Assembly (NCBI GenBank): GCA_964243295.1
Contig: CAXTEJ010000050.1
Coordinates: forward strand, 1 to 23,361
DNA: 23,361 nucleotides
Reading direction: 5' to 3'
From: CAXTEJ01 sp964243295
GTDB lineage: Bacteria > Actinomycetota > Actinomycetes > Actinomycetales > Angustibacteraceae
In this document: in pieces, positions 1 to 7,317 of the stretch
Numbering within the stretch: position 1 is the stretch's first letter
Layout of the letters: every line of letters begins with the position of its first letter
Made by a program: the position numbers and the translations under genes
The notes under the pieces: model-generated
Seen by the model: only the letters and a program-made list of their open reading frames with translations
The model's database searches: none
What the model was told of the DNA's origin: nothing

Positions 1-187
1 CCTCGGTCTTGTACCCGATGTCGAGCAGGACCTCGTCGCGGTCGACCTTGACGATCACGCCCTCGACGATGTCGCCGTCGTTGAAGTACTTGATCGTCTC
101 GTCGATCGCGGCCATGAAGTCCTCGGCCGAACCGATGTCGTTGATCGCGACCTGGGGGCGGGTCGTCTCGATGGTGCTGGCAGTCAT
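1..187 (-). CDS. rpsA: 30S ribosomal protein S1, N-terminal part (runs off the window edge)
   Basis: Only the first 62 codons are present. The translation begins MTASTIETTRPQVAINDIG and continues into the start of the first S1 (OB-fold) RNA-binding repeat, with GDIVEGVIVKVDRDEVLLD at about residues 39-57. That is the typical actinobacterial S1 N terminus. S1 binds mRNA on the 30S subunit and helps initiate translation of structured or weak-SD messages. The ATG at 187-185 is preceded by GGAG at 201-198. The gap between them is 10 nt, and 7 of those are a run of C. The gene is divergent from the methyltransferase at 365 and has its own strong promoter. Identification is firm; the rest of the gene lies outside the window. 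Confidence 0.96.
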   Translation of the reverse strand, partial: MTASTIETTRPQVAINDIGSAEDFMAAIDETIKYFNDGDIVEGVIVKVDRDEVLLDIGYKTE

Positions 188-304
188 GTAGGGGGGGCTC
201 CGTTGCGGACAGGGAATCGTGGGGGGGGCACGGCGTCGTGGTGGTCCGGCCCCGCTGGCGGGGACGGCAGGCACGGTGACGTGGTCGCACAGGTGCGACA
301 CAGC
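188..304 (-). promoter_or_regulatory. rpsA 5' leader with inverted repeats and C-tracts
   Basis: Read on the minus strand, this is the predicted untranslated leader of about 110 nt. A perfect inverted repeat, GTCGCAC-2 nt-GTGCGAC (284-299), sits right at the predicted transcription start. A second GC hairpin lies at 250-263 (CCCCGC/GCGGGG). Two homopolymers, 8 C (228-221) and 7 C (197-191), precede the start codon, and the second separates the Shine-Dalgarno sequence from the ATG. Autoregulation through leader structure is known for E. coli S1. Whether these structures do the same here is inference. Confidence 0.4.
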
Positions 305-334
305 AGGGTATCGACCGCGCGCGCAGCGGGTCAA
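305..334 (-). promoter_or_regulatory. Housekeeping-sigma promoter of rpsA
   Basis: On the minus strand a -35 box TTGACC (334-329) is followed after 18 nt by a -10 box TACCCT (310-305). Both are close to the vegetative sigma consensus, and this is the best-matched promoter in the window. It fits a highly expressed ribosomal protein gene. The predicted start is near 298. Confidence 0.65.
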
Positions 335-364
335 CGCGGGCGCCCTCGCGCGAGAGGATGACGC

Positions 365-1222
365 GTGCCCCCACGCCCGCGACCGCCCGCCCAGCCGCTG
401 CGCTCCCTGACCGCTCCCCCGCCGCCCGTGGCCGACGTCCGACGGCGTGGTGCCGGTGACGCCGAGACCGTCGTCGCCAACCGCCGCTGGTGGGACGCGC
501 AGGCCCCCGGCTACTACGACGAGCACGGCACGTTCCTCGGTGACGACCGCTTCGTGTGGTGCCCCGAGCGGCTCGACGAGGCCGATGCGCACCTGCTGGG
601 CGACGTCGCCGGACGCCGGGTGCTGGAGGTCGGCTGCGGCGCCGCGCAGTGCTCGCGCTGGCTGCAGGGCGCCGGGGCGCAGGTCGTCGCCACCGACCTG
701 TCGGCGGGGATGCTGCACCGCTCGCGACTCATCGACGCCGGCCGCGACCGCCCCGTGCCGCTCGCCCAGGCCGACGCCACCCGGCTGCCCTTCGCCGACG
801 CGTCCTTCGACCTCGCCTGCTCGGCCTACGGCGCGGTGCCCTTCGTCGCCGACTCGGCCGCGGTCATGCGCGAGGTCGCGCGGGTGCTGCGTCCTGGCGG
901 CCGCTGGGTGTTCTCGGTCAGCCACCCGCTGCGCTGGGCGCTGCCCGACGACCCGGGGCCAGACGGGCTGGTGGTCCGCTCCTCCTACTTCGACCGCACC
1001 CCCTACGTCGAGCAGGCGGACGACGGCACCGCCGTCTACGTCGAGCACCACCGCACGCTGGGCGACCGGGTGCGCGAGGTCGTGGCCGCCGGCCTGGTGC
1101 TCGAGGACCTCGTCGAGCCCGAGTGGCCGGTCGGGCACGAGCAGACCTGGGGCGGGTGGAGCGCCCTGCGCGGCCGCCTCGTGCCGGGCACCGCGATCCT
1201 GCGCTGCCGACGTCCGGGCTGA
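365..1222 (+). CDS. Class I SAM-dependent methyltransferase, substrate unknown
   Basis: A 285-residue protein with a Rossmann-fold methyltransferase core. Motif I is VLEVGCGAAQ at about 86-95, an acidic residue (D111) follows strand 2 for the ribose hydroxyls of SAM, and the motif ADATRLPF lies at about 136-143. The family is Methyltransf_11/25-like, and the substrate cannot be read from sequence. The GTG start at 365 is chosen because GAGAGG ends 7 nt upstream. A GTG at 428 in the same frame would remove a Pro/Arg-rich N-terminal stretch and is the main alternative. The ATG at 358 is out of frame. The gene lies between rpsA (divergent) and polA (convergent, with only 14 nt between the stop codons). 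From memory, a methyltransferase at this place is common in actinobacteria. Confidence 0.88.
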   Translation: MPPRPRPPAQPLRSLTAPPPPVADVRRRGAGDAETVVANRRWWDAQAPGYYDEHGTFLGDDRFVWCPERLDEADAHLLGDVAGRRVLEVGCGAAQCSRWLQGAGAQVVATDLSAGMLHRSRLIDAGRDRPVPLAQADATRLPFADASFDLACSAYGAVPFVADSAAVMREVARVLRPGGRWVFSVSHPLRWALPDDPGPDGLVVRSSYFDRTPYVEQADDGTAVYVEHHRTLGDRVREVVAAGLVLEDLVEPEWPVGHEQTWGGWSALRGRLVPGTAILRCRRPG

Positions 1223-1236
1223 GGTGGCACGGCGGG

Positions 1237-4056
1237 TCAGTGACCGGCCTGCTCCCACGACCGGCCGGCACCGACGGACACCTCGAGCGGCACCGACAGG
1301 TCGGCGGCGCTGCCCATCGCCTCGCGCACCAGGGCCTCGAGCTGGTCACGCTCGCCGGGCGCGACCTCGAGCACCAGCTCGTCGTGCACCTGCAGCAGCA
1401 GCCGCGAGCGCAGCGCGTTCTCGCCGATGGCGGCCTGCAGGCGGAGCATCGCGACCTTGATGATGTCGGCGGCCGAGCCCTGGATCGGCGCGTTCAGCGC
1501 CATCCGCTCGGCCCCCTCGCGGCGCTGCCGGTTGTCGCTGGTGAGGTCGGGCAGGTAGCGGCGACGGCCGAGCATCGTCTCGGTGTAGCCGGTGCGGCGG
1601 GCGACGTCGACCACCTCGCGCAGGTAGTCGCGCACCCCGCCGAAGCGGTCGAAGTAGTCCTCCATCAGACCCTTGGCCTCGTCGACGCCTATGCGCAGCT
1701 GCCGCGAGAGGCCGAAGGCCGACAGCCCGTAGGCCAGGCCGTAGCTCATCGCCTTGACCTTCGACCGCATCGCCGGGGTGACCTCGCCGGTCGGCACCCC
1801 GAAGACGCGAGCGCCGACGTACCGGTGGAGGTCCTCGCCGGTGCGGAACGCCTCGATGAGCCCGGAGTCGCCGGACAGGTGGGCCATGATCCGCATCTCG
1901 ATCTGGCTGTAGTCGGCGGTCAGCAGGCACTCGCCCCGGGGCCCGACGACGAACGCCTCCCGGATCTGGCGTCCCTCCTCGGTGCGGATCGGGATGTTCT
2001 GCAGGTTGGGGTCGGTCGAGCTGAGCCGTCCGGTCGCCGCGATCGTCTGGTTGTACGTCGTGTGGATCCGGCCGTCGTCGGCCACCGTCTTGAGCAGCCC
2101 CTCGACCGTCTGCCGCAGCCGCGAGACGTCACGGTGGCGCAGCAGGGACTCGAGGAACGGGTGGGGGCTCTTGGCGAACAGGTCGACCAGGGCCTCGGCG
2201 TCGGTGGTGTAGCCGGTCTTGGTGCGCTTGGTCTTGGGCATGCCGAGCTCGTCGAACAGCACTGCCTGCAGCTGCTTGGGCGAGCCCAGGTTGAGGGTGC
2301 GCGCGGCGCCGTCGGCGCCCGGCGGCAGGGCGGCGTGGGCGTCGGCGTGGGCCTCGCGGACGCTGTCGGCGAAGTCCTGCTCCAGCGCCTGCAGCCGGTC
2401 GAGGTCGACCGCGATGCCGGTGCGCTCCATGTCGGCGAGCACCAGCACGAGCGGCAGCTCGACGTCGCGCAGCAGGGCGGATGCGTTCTGCGCCGCCATC
2501 TCGGCGTCGAGGGCGTCGGCGAGGTCGAGCACCGCGCGGGCCCGCACCATCGCCTGCTCGGCGTCGTCGGTGTCGGAGCCGGTGTCGAGGGTCAGCTGGC
2601 CGTCGTCGGTGGCGTCCTCGAGGCGCAGCTCACGGCTGAGGTGGCGCAGCACCAGGTCGGCGAGGTCGTAGGAACGCTGGTCGGGGCGCACCAGGTAGGC
2701 CGCCAGCGCGGTGTCGCTCACCGTCCCGCGCAGGTCGAGGCCGCGGGCTGCGAGCGCCAGCAGCGGCCCCTTGACGTCGTGGAGCGCCTTGGGCTGCGAG
2801 CGGTCGACCAGCCACGCCGCGACCGCGGCGTCGTCGTCGGGTGACAGGTCGAGCAGGTCGACGTAGGCGGCGGCGCCGTCGGGCGTGGCGAGCGCGAGGC
2901 CGCGGGCGTCACCGGTGCCGCGCGCCCAGCTGCCGACGACGTGGACGCCCGCGCGCACGCCGGCCGGGGCGTGCTCGGCCAGCCACGCCGCGACAGCGCC
3001 TTCGCCAAGCCGCGACGTGGCGAGGTCGAAGCCGCCCTCGGCCTCCGGGACCGCCGCCTCGACGGTCGCGAACAGCCGGTCGCGCAGCACCCGGAACTCC
3101 AGGCCGTCGAAGACCTGGTGCACCTCGTCGCGCTCCCACTGCCGGCGCCCGAGGTCGGCGGGGGTGAGCTCGAGGTCGAGGTCGCGCACGAGTGCGTTGA
3201 GGCGGCGGTTGCGCAGCACGCCGTCGAGGTGCTCGCGCAGGCTCTCGCCTGCTTTGCCCTTCACCTGGTCGACGTGGGCCACGACGCCGGTCAGGTCGCC
3301 GTACTGCACGAGCCACTTGGCCGCCGTCTTGGGGCCGACGCCCGGCACGCCGGGCAGGTTGTCGCTGGACTCGCCCACCAGCGCCGCGAGATCGGAGTAG
3401 CGCTCCGGGGTGACGAGGTAGCGCTCGAGGACCATCTCGGGCGTCATGCGCCACAGGTCTGAGACGCCCCGCACCGGGTAGAGCACCGTGCTGTCGGGAG
3501 TGACGAGCTGGAAGGTGTCGCGGTCGCCGGAGCAGATGAGCACCTGCATGCCGTCGGCCAGGGCCTGGGTCGTGAGCGTCGCGATGACGTCGTCGGCCTC
3601 GTAGCCCTCCTTGGTGACCACCGGGATGCGCAGCGCGTCGAGCACCTCGCGGATCAGCGAGACCTGGCCGCGGAAGTCGTCGGGGGTCGAGGCCCGACCG
3701 GCCTTGTACTCGGCGTACTCCTCGGTACGGAAGGTCTGCCGCGAGACGTCGAAGGTCACCGCGACGTGCGAGGGCTTCTCGTCGCGCAGCAGGTTGATGA
3801 GCATCGAGGTGAACCCGTAGACCGCGTTGGTCGGCTGGCCCGTCGAGGTCGAGAAGTTCTCGACCGGCAGGGCGAAGAACGCGCGGTAGGCCAGCGAGTG
3901 CCCGTCGAGCAGCATGAGGGTGCGCGGGCCGACGGGCTCGGGGCCCTTCGGGAACCGAGCCTTCGTGGCGGGCGCGTCGAGCGGGGCCGCCGTGGCCTCC
4001 GGCTCGGACGACGGAGCGACAGCGGGCGCGTCGGCGGTGGTGCGGCTCGGGCTCAC
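1237..4056 (-). CDS. polA: DNA polymerase I
   Basis: A 939-residue family A polymerase for repair and Okazaki-fragment processing. After a disordered Ala/Pro-rich tail of about 45 residues comes the 5'-3' exonuclease domain (MLLDGHSLAYRAFF, EGYEADDVIA). The 3'-5' exonuclease-like domain lacks the catalytic DxE signature and the later Asp, as is usual for actinobacterial Pol I, so proofreading is probably absent. The polymerase domain has motif A (ADYSQIEMR, about 714), the O-helix (KAMSYGLAYG, about 769) and motif C (QVHDELVLEV, about 890). The O-helix carries Tyr where E. coli has Phe762, a change known to lower discrimination against dideoxynucleotides. The GTG at 4056 is preferred over the one at 4080. 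A TAGGCT box ends exactly 7 nt before it, which implies a leaderless mRNA, and no Shine-Dalgarno sequence is visible. Confidence 0.97.
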   Translation of the reverse strand: MSPSRTTADAPAVAPSSEPEATAAPLDAPATKARFPKGPEPVGPRTLMLLDGHSLAYRAFFALPVENFSTSTGQPTNAVYGFTSMLINLLRDEKPSHVAVTFDVSRQTFRTEEYAEYKAGRASTPDDFRGQVSLIREVLDALRIPVVTKEGYEADDVIATLTTQALADGMQVLICSGDRDTFQLVTPDSTVLYPVRGVSDLWRMTPEMVLERYLVTPERYSDLAALVGESSDNLPGVPGVGPKTAAKWLVQYGDLTGVVAHVDQVKGKAGESLREHLDGVLRNRRLNALVRDLDLELTPADLGRRQWERDEVHQVFDGLEFRVLRDRLFATVEAAVPEAEGGFDLATSRLGEGAVAAWLAEHAPAGVRAGVHVVGSWARGTGDARGLALATPDGAAAYVDLLDLSPDDDAAVAAWLVDRSQPKALHDVKGPLLALAARGLDLRGTVSDTALAAYLVRPDQRSYDLADLVLRHLSRELRLEDATDDGQLTLDTGSDTDDAEQAMVRARAVLDLADALDAEMAAQNASALLRDVELPLVLVLADMERTGIAVDLDRLQALEQDFADSVREAHADAHAALPPGADGAARTLNLGSPKQLQAVLFDELGMPKTKRTKTGYTTDAEALVDLFAKSPHPFLESLLRHRDVSRLRQTVEGLLKTVADDGRIHTTYNQTIAATGRLSSTDPNLQNIPIRTEEGRQIREAFVVGPRGECLLTADYSQIEMRIMAHLSGDSGLIEAFRTGEDLHRYVGARVFGVPTGEVTPAMRSKVKAMSYGLAYGLSAFGLSRQLRIGVDEAKGLMEDYFDRFGGVRDYLREVVDVARRTGYTETMLGRRRYLPDLTSDNRQRREGAERMALNAPIQGSAADIIKVAMLRLQAAIGENALRSRLLLQVHDELVLEVAPGERDQLEALVREAMGSAADLSVPLEVSVGAGRSWEQAGH

Positions 4057-4069
4057 GGCGATCAGCCTA
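4057..4069 (-). promoter_or_regulatory. -10 element for leaderless polA transcript
   Basis: TAGGCT (4069-4064, minus strand) is followed by 7 nt and then the GTG at 4056, so transcription would begin at or next to the start codon. No convincing -35 box is seen 17-18 nt upstream. The element lies in the 45-nt gap after the GNAT gene, so polA can be transcribed on its own. Confidence 0.5.
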
Positions 4070-4101
4070 GGGCCGCCCACCGACAGCCCGACGACGAGCG
4101 C

Positions 4102-4719
4102 TCAGCCGACCGAACCGACCGGCCGACCGCGCAGCGCGATGGCCCGGCTGTGGGCCCGCAGCGACCGGCGGCGGGTCACCGTGGCCTCGACCCGGGGGTC
4201 GGCCTGGGGCGTGAGGCGACGGCGCAGCGCCGGGACCGAGGTCACGCGCCGCACCACGAACGGCGAGAAGCCGAGGCGGGCGAAGAAGCGCTGACCCTCG
4301 CGGCCCAGGGCCGGCACGCTGGTCGAGACCTGCCCGGCGCCGACGAGCTCGGCGTGCGTGGTGGCGCGGGCGATGAGGGCGTGGGCGGCGCCGAGGCGGC
4401 GGGCCTGCGGCAGGACGTACAGGTGCTCGATCGACACCGCGGGGTCGCCGAGCAGCGGCAGCAGCGGCCCGGTCGACAGCACGAGGAAGCCGATGTCGTG
4501 GGGCAGGTCGCACAGGTCGGCGCCGAGGCCGTCGTAGGAGGCGATGAACGCGGTGACGTCCTCGCGCTCGAGAGCCACCCGCAGATCGGCGAGGACGTCG
4601 GCGACCTTGGGGGCCGGGCCCCTCACGGGTTGCCGGCAGGCCACCCACAGGCTCGCGAGAACCTGCAGGTCGGAGCCGCTGGGGTCGACCCCGCGCACGT
4701 GCACCTGTGAACGCGTCAC
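4102..4719 (-). CDS. GNAT-family N-acetyltransferase
   Basis: A 205-residue protein with a GNAT acetyl-CoA-binding core. Strand 4 (SIEHLYVLP, about 96-104) leads into the pyrophosphate-binding loop QARRLGAA (about 105-112, the Q/RxxGxG/A motif) and its helix. The C-terminal motif RFFARLGFSPF is the usual acceptor-side strand. GNATs transfer acetyl groups from acetyl-CoA to amines; the acceptor here is unknown. The GTG at 4719 is chosen because AGGAGG lies 4 nt upstream. An open frame extends 25 codons further to 4794 but lacks such a site. The gene is upstream of polA on the same strand and divergent from the DUF554 gene. A basic tail of about 30 residues follows the domain. Confidence 0.85.
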   Translation of the reverse strand: MTRSQVHVRGVDPSGSDLQVLASLWVACRQPVRGPAPKVADVLADLRVALEREDVTAFIASYDGLGADLCDLPHDIGFLVLSTGPLLPLLGDPAVSIEHLYVLPQARRLGAAHALIARATTHAELVGAGQVSTSVPALGREGQRFFARLGFSPFVVRRVTSVPALRRRLTPQADPRVEATVTRRRSLRAHSRAIALRGRPVGSVG

Positions 4720-4851
4720 TGATCCTCCTGCTGACAGGCCCCGGTCCCCCCACGGGACGGCTTGTGGTCTGCTGGGTCGATCCGGGCCGAACACTACGAC
4801 CTCGTAGGCCCTCGCGGCACCCCCGGTCCGAACAGTGTGGAGGAGTTCGCC

Positions 4852-5667
4852 GTGGTCCGCGGTGCCGGAACCGCTCTGAACGTCGCGACGGTGGTCGCCG
4901 GCTCAGGGGTGGGCATGCTGCTCGGGTCACGGATGCCCGCGCGCACCCGCGACGTCGTCACCGACGCGCTGGGGCTGGTGACGCTGCTGGCGGCTGCGCT
5001 GTCGGCCGCGGCCGTGCTGGACGAGCCGCTGCGCGAGGCCGTCGGGTCGGGCGCCGTCCTGGTCGTGCTCGGCAGCCTGCTGCTCGGCGGCGTGGTCGGC
5101 TCGCTGCTGCGCGTCGAGGACCGCCTCGAGCAGCTCGGCGGCCGGTTGCAGGCTGTCAGCGGCGGTCGTGCCGAGGCTCGGCCGGCGGGCGACGCGGACC
5201 CCGCCGTCACCGGCCGCACCGACGATCCGGGCGGGACGGTCGCCGCCGAGGTCGCGCACGAGCGGTTCGTCCAGGGCTTCCTGACCGCGTCGCTCGTGTT
5301 CTGCGTCGGGCCGCTGACCATCCTCGGGGCGCTCAGTGACGGCCTCGGCCGCGGCATCGACCAGCTGGCGCTGAAGGCCACGCTCGACGGCTTCGCGGCC
5401 ATCGCGTTCGCCTCGACGTTCGGTGTGGGCGTCATGGCGTCGGCGCTGACGGTCGCGGTGGTGCAGGGCGCCCTGACGCTCGTCGGGGCCCTGCTGGGCA
5501 CCGTGCTGCCCGACGCCTCGATCAGCGCCCTGACCGCGACCGGTGGGCTGCTGCTCGTCGGGACGGGACTGCGGCTGCTGCGCGTGCGGCAGGTGCCGGT
5601 GGGCGACCTGCTGCCCGCCCTGGCCGTCGCTCCCCTGCTCACCCAGCTGGTCGTCGTCCTGCGCTGA
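4852..5667 (+). CDS. DUF554-family integral membrane protein
   Basis: A protein of about 271 residues, almost entirely hydrophobic, with roughly seven or eight membrane segments. Near the N terminus is the glycine-rich helix LNVATVVAGSGVGMLLG. The conserved signatures FLTASLVFCVGPLTILGALS and LDGFAAIAFASTFGVG are typical of DUF554 (YdfK-like) proteins. A polar loop of about 50 residues lies between segments 3 and 4. The function is unknown; the fold suggests a transporter or channel-like protein, but that is only inference. The GTG at 4852 is selected because AGGAG (4841-4845) is 6 nt upstream and the hydrophobic core begins right after it. The upstream in-frame stretch from 4762 looks non-coding. 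It is divergent from the GNAT gene and followed by the livK regulatory region. Confidence 0.85.
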   Translation: MVRGAGTALNVATVVAGSGVGMLLGSRMPARTRDVVTDALGLVTLLAAALSAAAVLDEPLREAVGSGAVLVVLGSLLLGGVVGSLLRVEDRLEQLGGRLQAVSGGRAEARPAGDADPAVTGRTDDPGGTVAAEVAHERFVQGFLTASLVFCVGPLTILGALSDGLGRGIDQLALKATLDGFAAIAFASTFGVGVMASALTVAVVQGALTLVGALLGTVLPDASISALTATGGLLLVGTGLRLLRVRQVPVGDLLPALAVAPLLTQLVVVLR

Positions 5668-5742
5668 GGTCGACCTCAACCGCAGCTCGACTCCCGTGAC
5701 CGCCGAGGGTGCGCTACCAGGCGAGACTCCATCCCCGGGTTT

Positions 5743-5758
5743 GTAACGCTTGGGACAC
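5743..5758 (+). promoter_or_regulatory. GlnR-like half-site pair upstream of livK
   Basis: GTAAC (5743-5747), a 6-nt spacer, then GACAC (5754-5758). The layout matches one a/b site pair of the actinobacterial GlnR box (gTnAc-n6-GaAAc) at 9 of 10 half-site bases. The identical half-sites and spacer length occur upstream of livH. The element ends 49 nt before the candidate livK -10 box, a position that would suit an activator. The regulator is inferred, not seen. Confidence 0.5.
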
Positions 5759-5784
5759 GAGGTCATCTCGGGTGCGGCGTCCCC

Positions 5785-5813
5785 GTGTCTCAGGCGCCTG
5801 AGCGGGCTAGCCT
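5785..5813 (+). promoter_or_regulatory. Candidate livK promoter containing a 14-bp palindrome
   Basis: TAGCCT (5808-5813) is a TANNNT-type -10 box. The region 17 nt upstream (5785-5790) is a poor -35 box, as expected if an activator is needed. The spacer contains the perfect palindrome CTCAGGCGCCTGAG (5789-5802), which could be a repressor operator. The predicted leader to the livK ATG is about 60 nt. Confidence 0.4.
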
Positions 5814-5878
5814 CCGCGAACATGACCTTGCGCTTGCCGTCACATCGACGGCGGGCAACCCCTCGAAGGAGACACTTC

Positions 5879-7171
5879 ATGACGCGCCGCAGTCTCAGCT
5901 GGCGAATTGTCGGCACCGGAGCTGTTGCCACCCTGGCGCTTGCGGGCTGCGGCGGCTCCGACGCCACGGACACCGCCGCCTCGCCCACGACCTCGGCTTC
6001 GGCCTCGACGTCCGCGAGCACGACGGCTGGCGCCGGCTCGAAGGCCGACGGCACGCTCACGGTCGGCACGCTGCTTCCTCAGACGGGCTCACTGGCCTTC
6101 CTCGGCCCGCCGGAGTTCGCGGGCGTCGGCCTGGCCGTCAAGGAGATCAACGCCGCAGGTGGCGTGCTCGGCAAGCCGATCGTCCAGGTCGACTCCGACT
6201 CGGGGGACACCTCGACCGACATCGCATCGCAGTCGGTCGACCGACTGCTGTCGCAGAAGGTCGACGCCATCGTCGGCGCCGCGTCCTCGGGCGTCTCCCT
6301 GACCGTCATCGACAAGATCACCGGCGCCGGCGTCATCGAGATCTCGCCGGCCAACACCTCGCCGACGTTCACCGACTACGCCGACAAGGGCCTCTACTTC
6401 CGAACCGCCCCCTCGGACGTGCTGCAGGGCCGCGTGCTGGGCGACCTCATCCTGGGTGACGGGTTCTCCAACGTCGGCATCCTCGCCCTTCAGGACCCGT
6501 ACGGAACCGGCTTGGCCGAGAACGTCACCAAGTCCGTCAAGGACGGTGGCGGCGACGTCGTCGCGACGGAGATCTACGACCCCAAGGCAGCCACGTTCTC
6601 TGCCGAGGTGGGCAAGATCAAGGCCGCCAACCCGGACGCGATCGCGCTGATCTCGTTCGACGAGGCAAAGAAGATCGTCCCTGAGATGGTCAAGCAGGGC
6701 ATCGACATGAACACGGTCTACTTCGTCGACGGCAACCTCGCCGACTACTCGAAGGACTTCCCGAAGGGCACTCTCGACGGCGCGAAGGGCACCCAGCCCG
6801 GCGTCGTGGCCAATGCGTCCTTCCAGGCCCGGCTCAAGTCGATCGACCCGAAGCTGACCGTGTACAACTACGGCCCCGAGTCGTTCGACGCCACGGTCGT
6901 CACGGCCCTCGCAGCCGTGGCGGCGAAGTCGGACGCCGGCACCGAGGTCGCGAAGCAGATGATGGCGGTGTCGACGGGCGGTACCAAGTGCATGACCTTC
7001 GCTGACTGCACGAAGCTGATCGCCGCGGGTACCGACATCGACTACGACGGCGTCTCCGGCCCGATCGAGTTCTCGGAGAAGGGTGACCCGACCGAGGCCA
7101 CGGTCGGCATCTACCAGTACGGCGCGACCAACACCTTCAGCTTCCTCGAAGGCAAGGCCGGCAAGATCTGA
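5879..7171 (+). CDS. livK: Branched-chain amino-acid ABC transporter, substrate-binding lipoprotein
   Basis: A 430-residue extracytoplasmic binding protein of the type I periplasmic-binding fold (Peripla_BP_6). The ATG at 5879 has AAGGAG 7 nt upstream. The signal peptide has an Arg pair (residues 3-4), a hydrophobic core and the lipobox LAGC with Cys24 as the lipidated residue. A Ser/Thr/Ala-rich linker (about 26-55) follows, then the domain opening GTLTVGTLLPQTGSLAFLG and the typical AVKEINAAGGVLGKPI. A late Cys pair (TKCMTFADC) may form a disulfide. It would deliver leucine, isoleucine, valine or a similar ligand to LivHMGF. The ligand is inferred from the family, and other amino acids are possible. 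It points towards the permease operon rather than sitting in it. The Lgt encoded at 21843 would attach its diacylglycerol. Confidence 0.93.
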   Translation: MTRRSLSWRIVGTGAVATLALAGCGGSDATDTAASPTTSASASTSASTTAGAGSKADGTLTVGTLLPQTGSLAFLGPPEFAGVGLAVKEINAAGGVLGKPIVQVDSDSGDTSTDIASQSVDRLLSQKVDAIVGAASSGVSLTVIDKITGAGVIEISPANTSPTFTDYADKGLYFRTAPSDVLQGRVLGDLILGDGFSNVGILALQDPYGTGLAENVTKSVKDGGGDVVATEIYDPKAATFSAEVGKIKAANPDAIALISFDEAKKIVPEMVKQGIDMNTVYFVDGNLADYSKDFPKGTLDGAKGTQPGVVANASFQARLKSIDPKLTVYNYGPESFDATVVTALAAVAAKSDAGTEVAKQMMAVSTGGTKCMTFADCTKLIAAGTDIDYDGVSGPIEFSEKGDPTEATVGIYQYGATNTFSFLEGKAGKI

Positions 7172-7187
7172 CCGAGGCACTGACGCC

Positions 7188-7228
7188 GAGGGGCAGGGAG
7201 TCGGGGAACATCCCGGCCCCTGCCCCTC
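7188..7228 (+). terminator. Hairpin after livK
   Basis: An 11-bp perfect stem, GAGGGGCAGGG (7188-7198) with CCCTGCCCCTC (7218-7228), encloses a short inner CGGG/CCCG stem. It begins 17 nt after the livK stop. There is no U-tract, which is common for actinobacterial terminators. It can fold in either transcript direction. Confidence 0.6.
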
Positions 7229-7271
7229 CGCATGTCGCATCCGGTACCACCAGCGGAAGCGGTGCAGCACA

Positions 7272-7304
7272 GAGGGCACCTCGGCTGTGAGCCGGGGTGC
7301 CCTC
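7272..7304. terminator. Bidirectional hairpin between convergent livK and livF
   Basis: GAGGGCACC-U-CGGCU, a 3-nt loop, then AGCCG-G-GGTGCCCTC gives a 15-bp stem with a single G-U wobble. It ends 13 nt before the livF stop codon (minus strand) and should terminate the livHMGF transcript as well as back up the livK terminator. No U-tract follows on either strand. Confidence 0.65.
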
Positions 7305-7317
7305 CTGCGTGCAGGCG

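Noticed and set aside
556..2844. A 762-codon plus-strand open frame across the methyltransferase and the opposite strand of polA
   Set aside because: It overlaps two well-supported genes in other frames and has an Arg/Ala/Gly-biased translation without motifs.
4720..4851. Divergent promoters between the GNAT and DUF554 genes
   Set aside because: Promoters must be here if both genes are transcribed, but I found no -35/-10 pair good enough to place on either strand.
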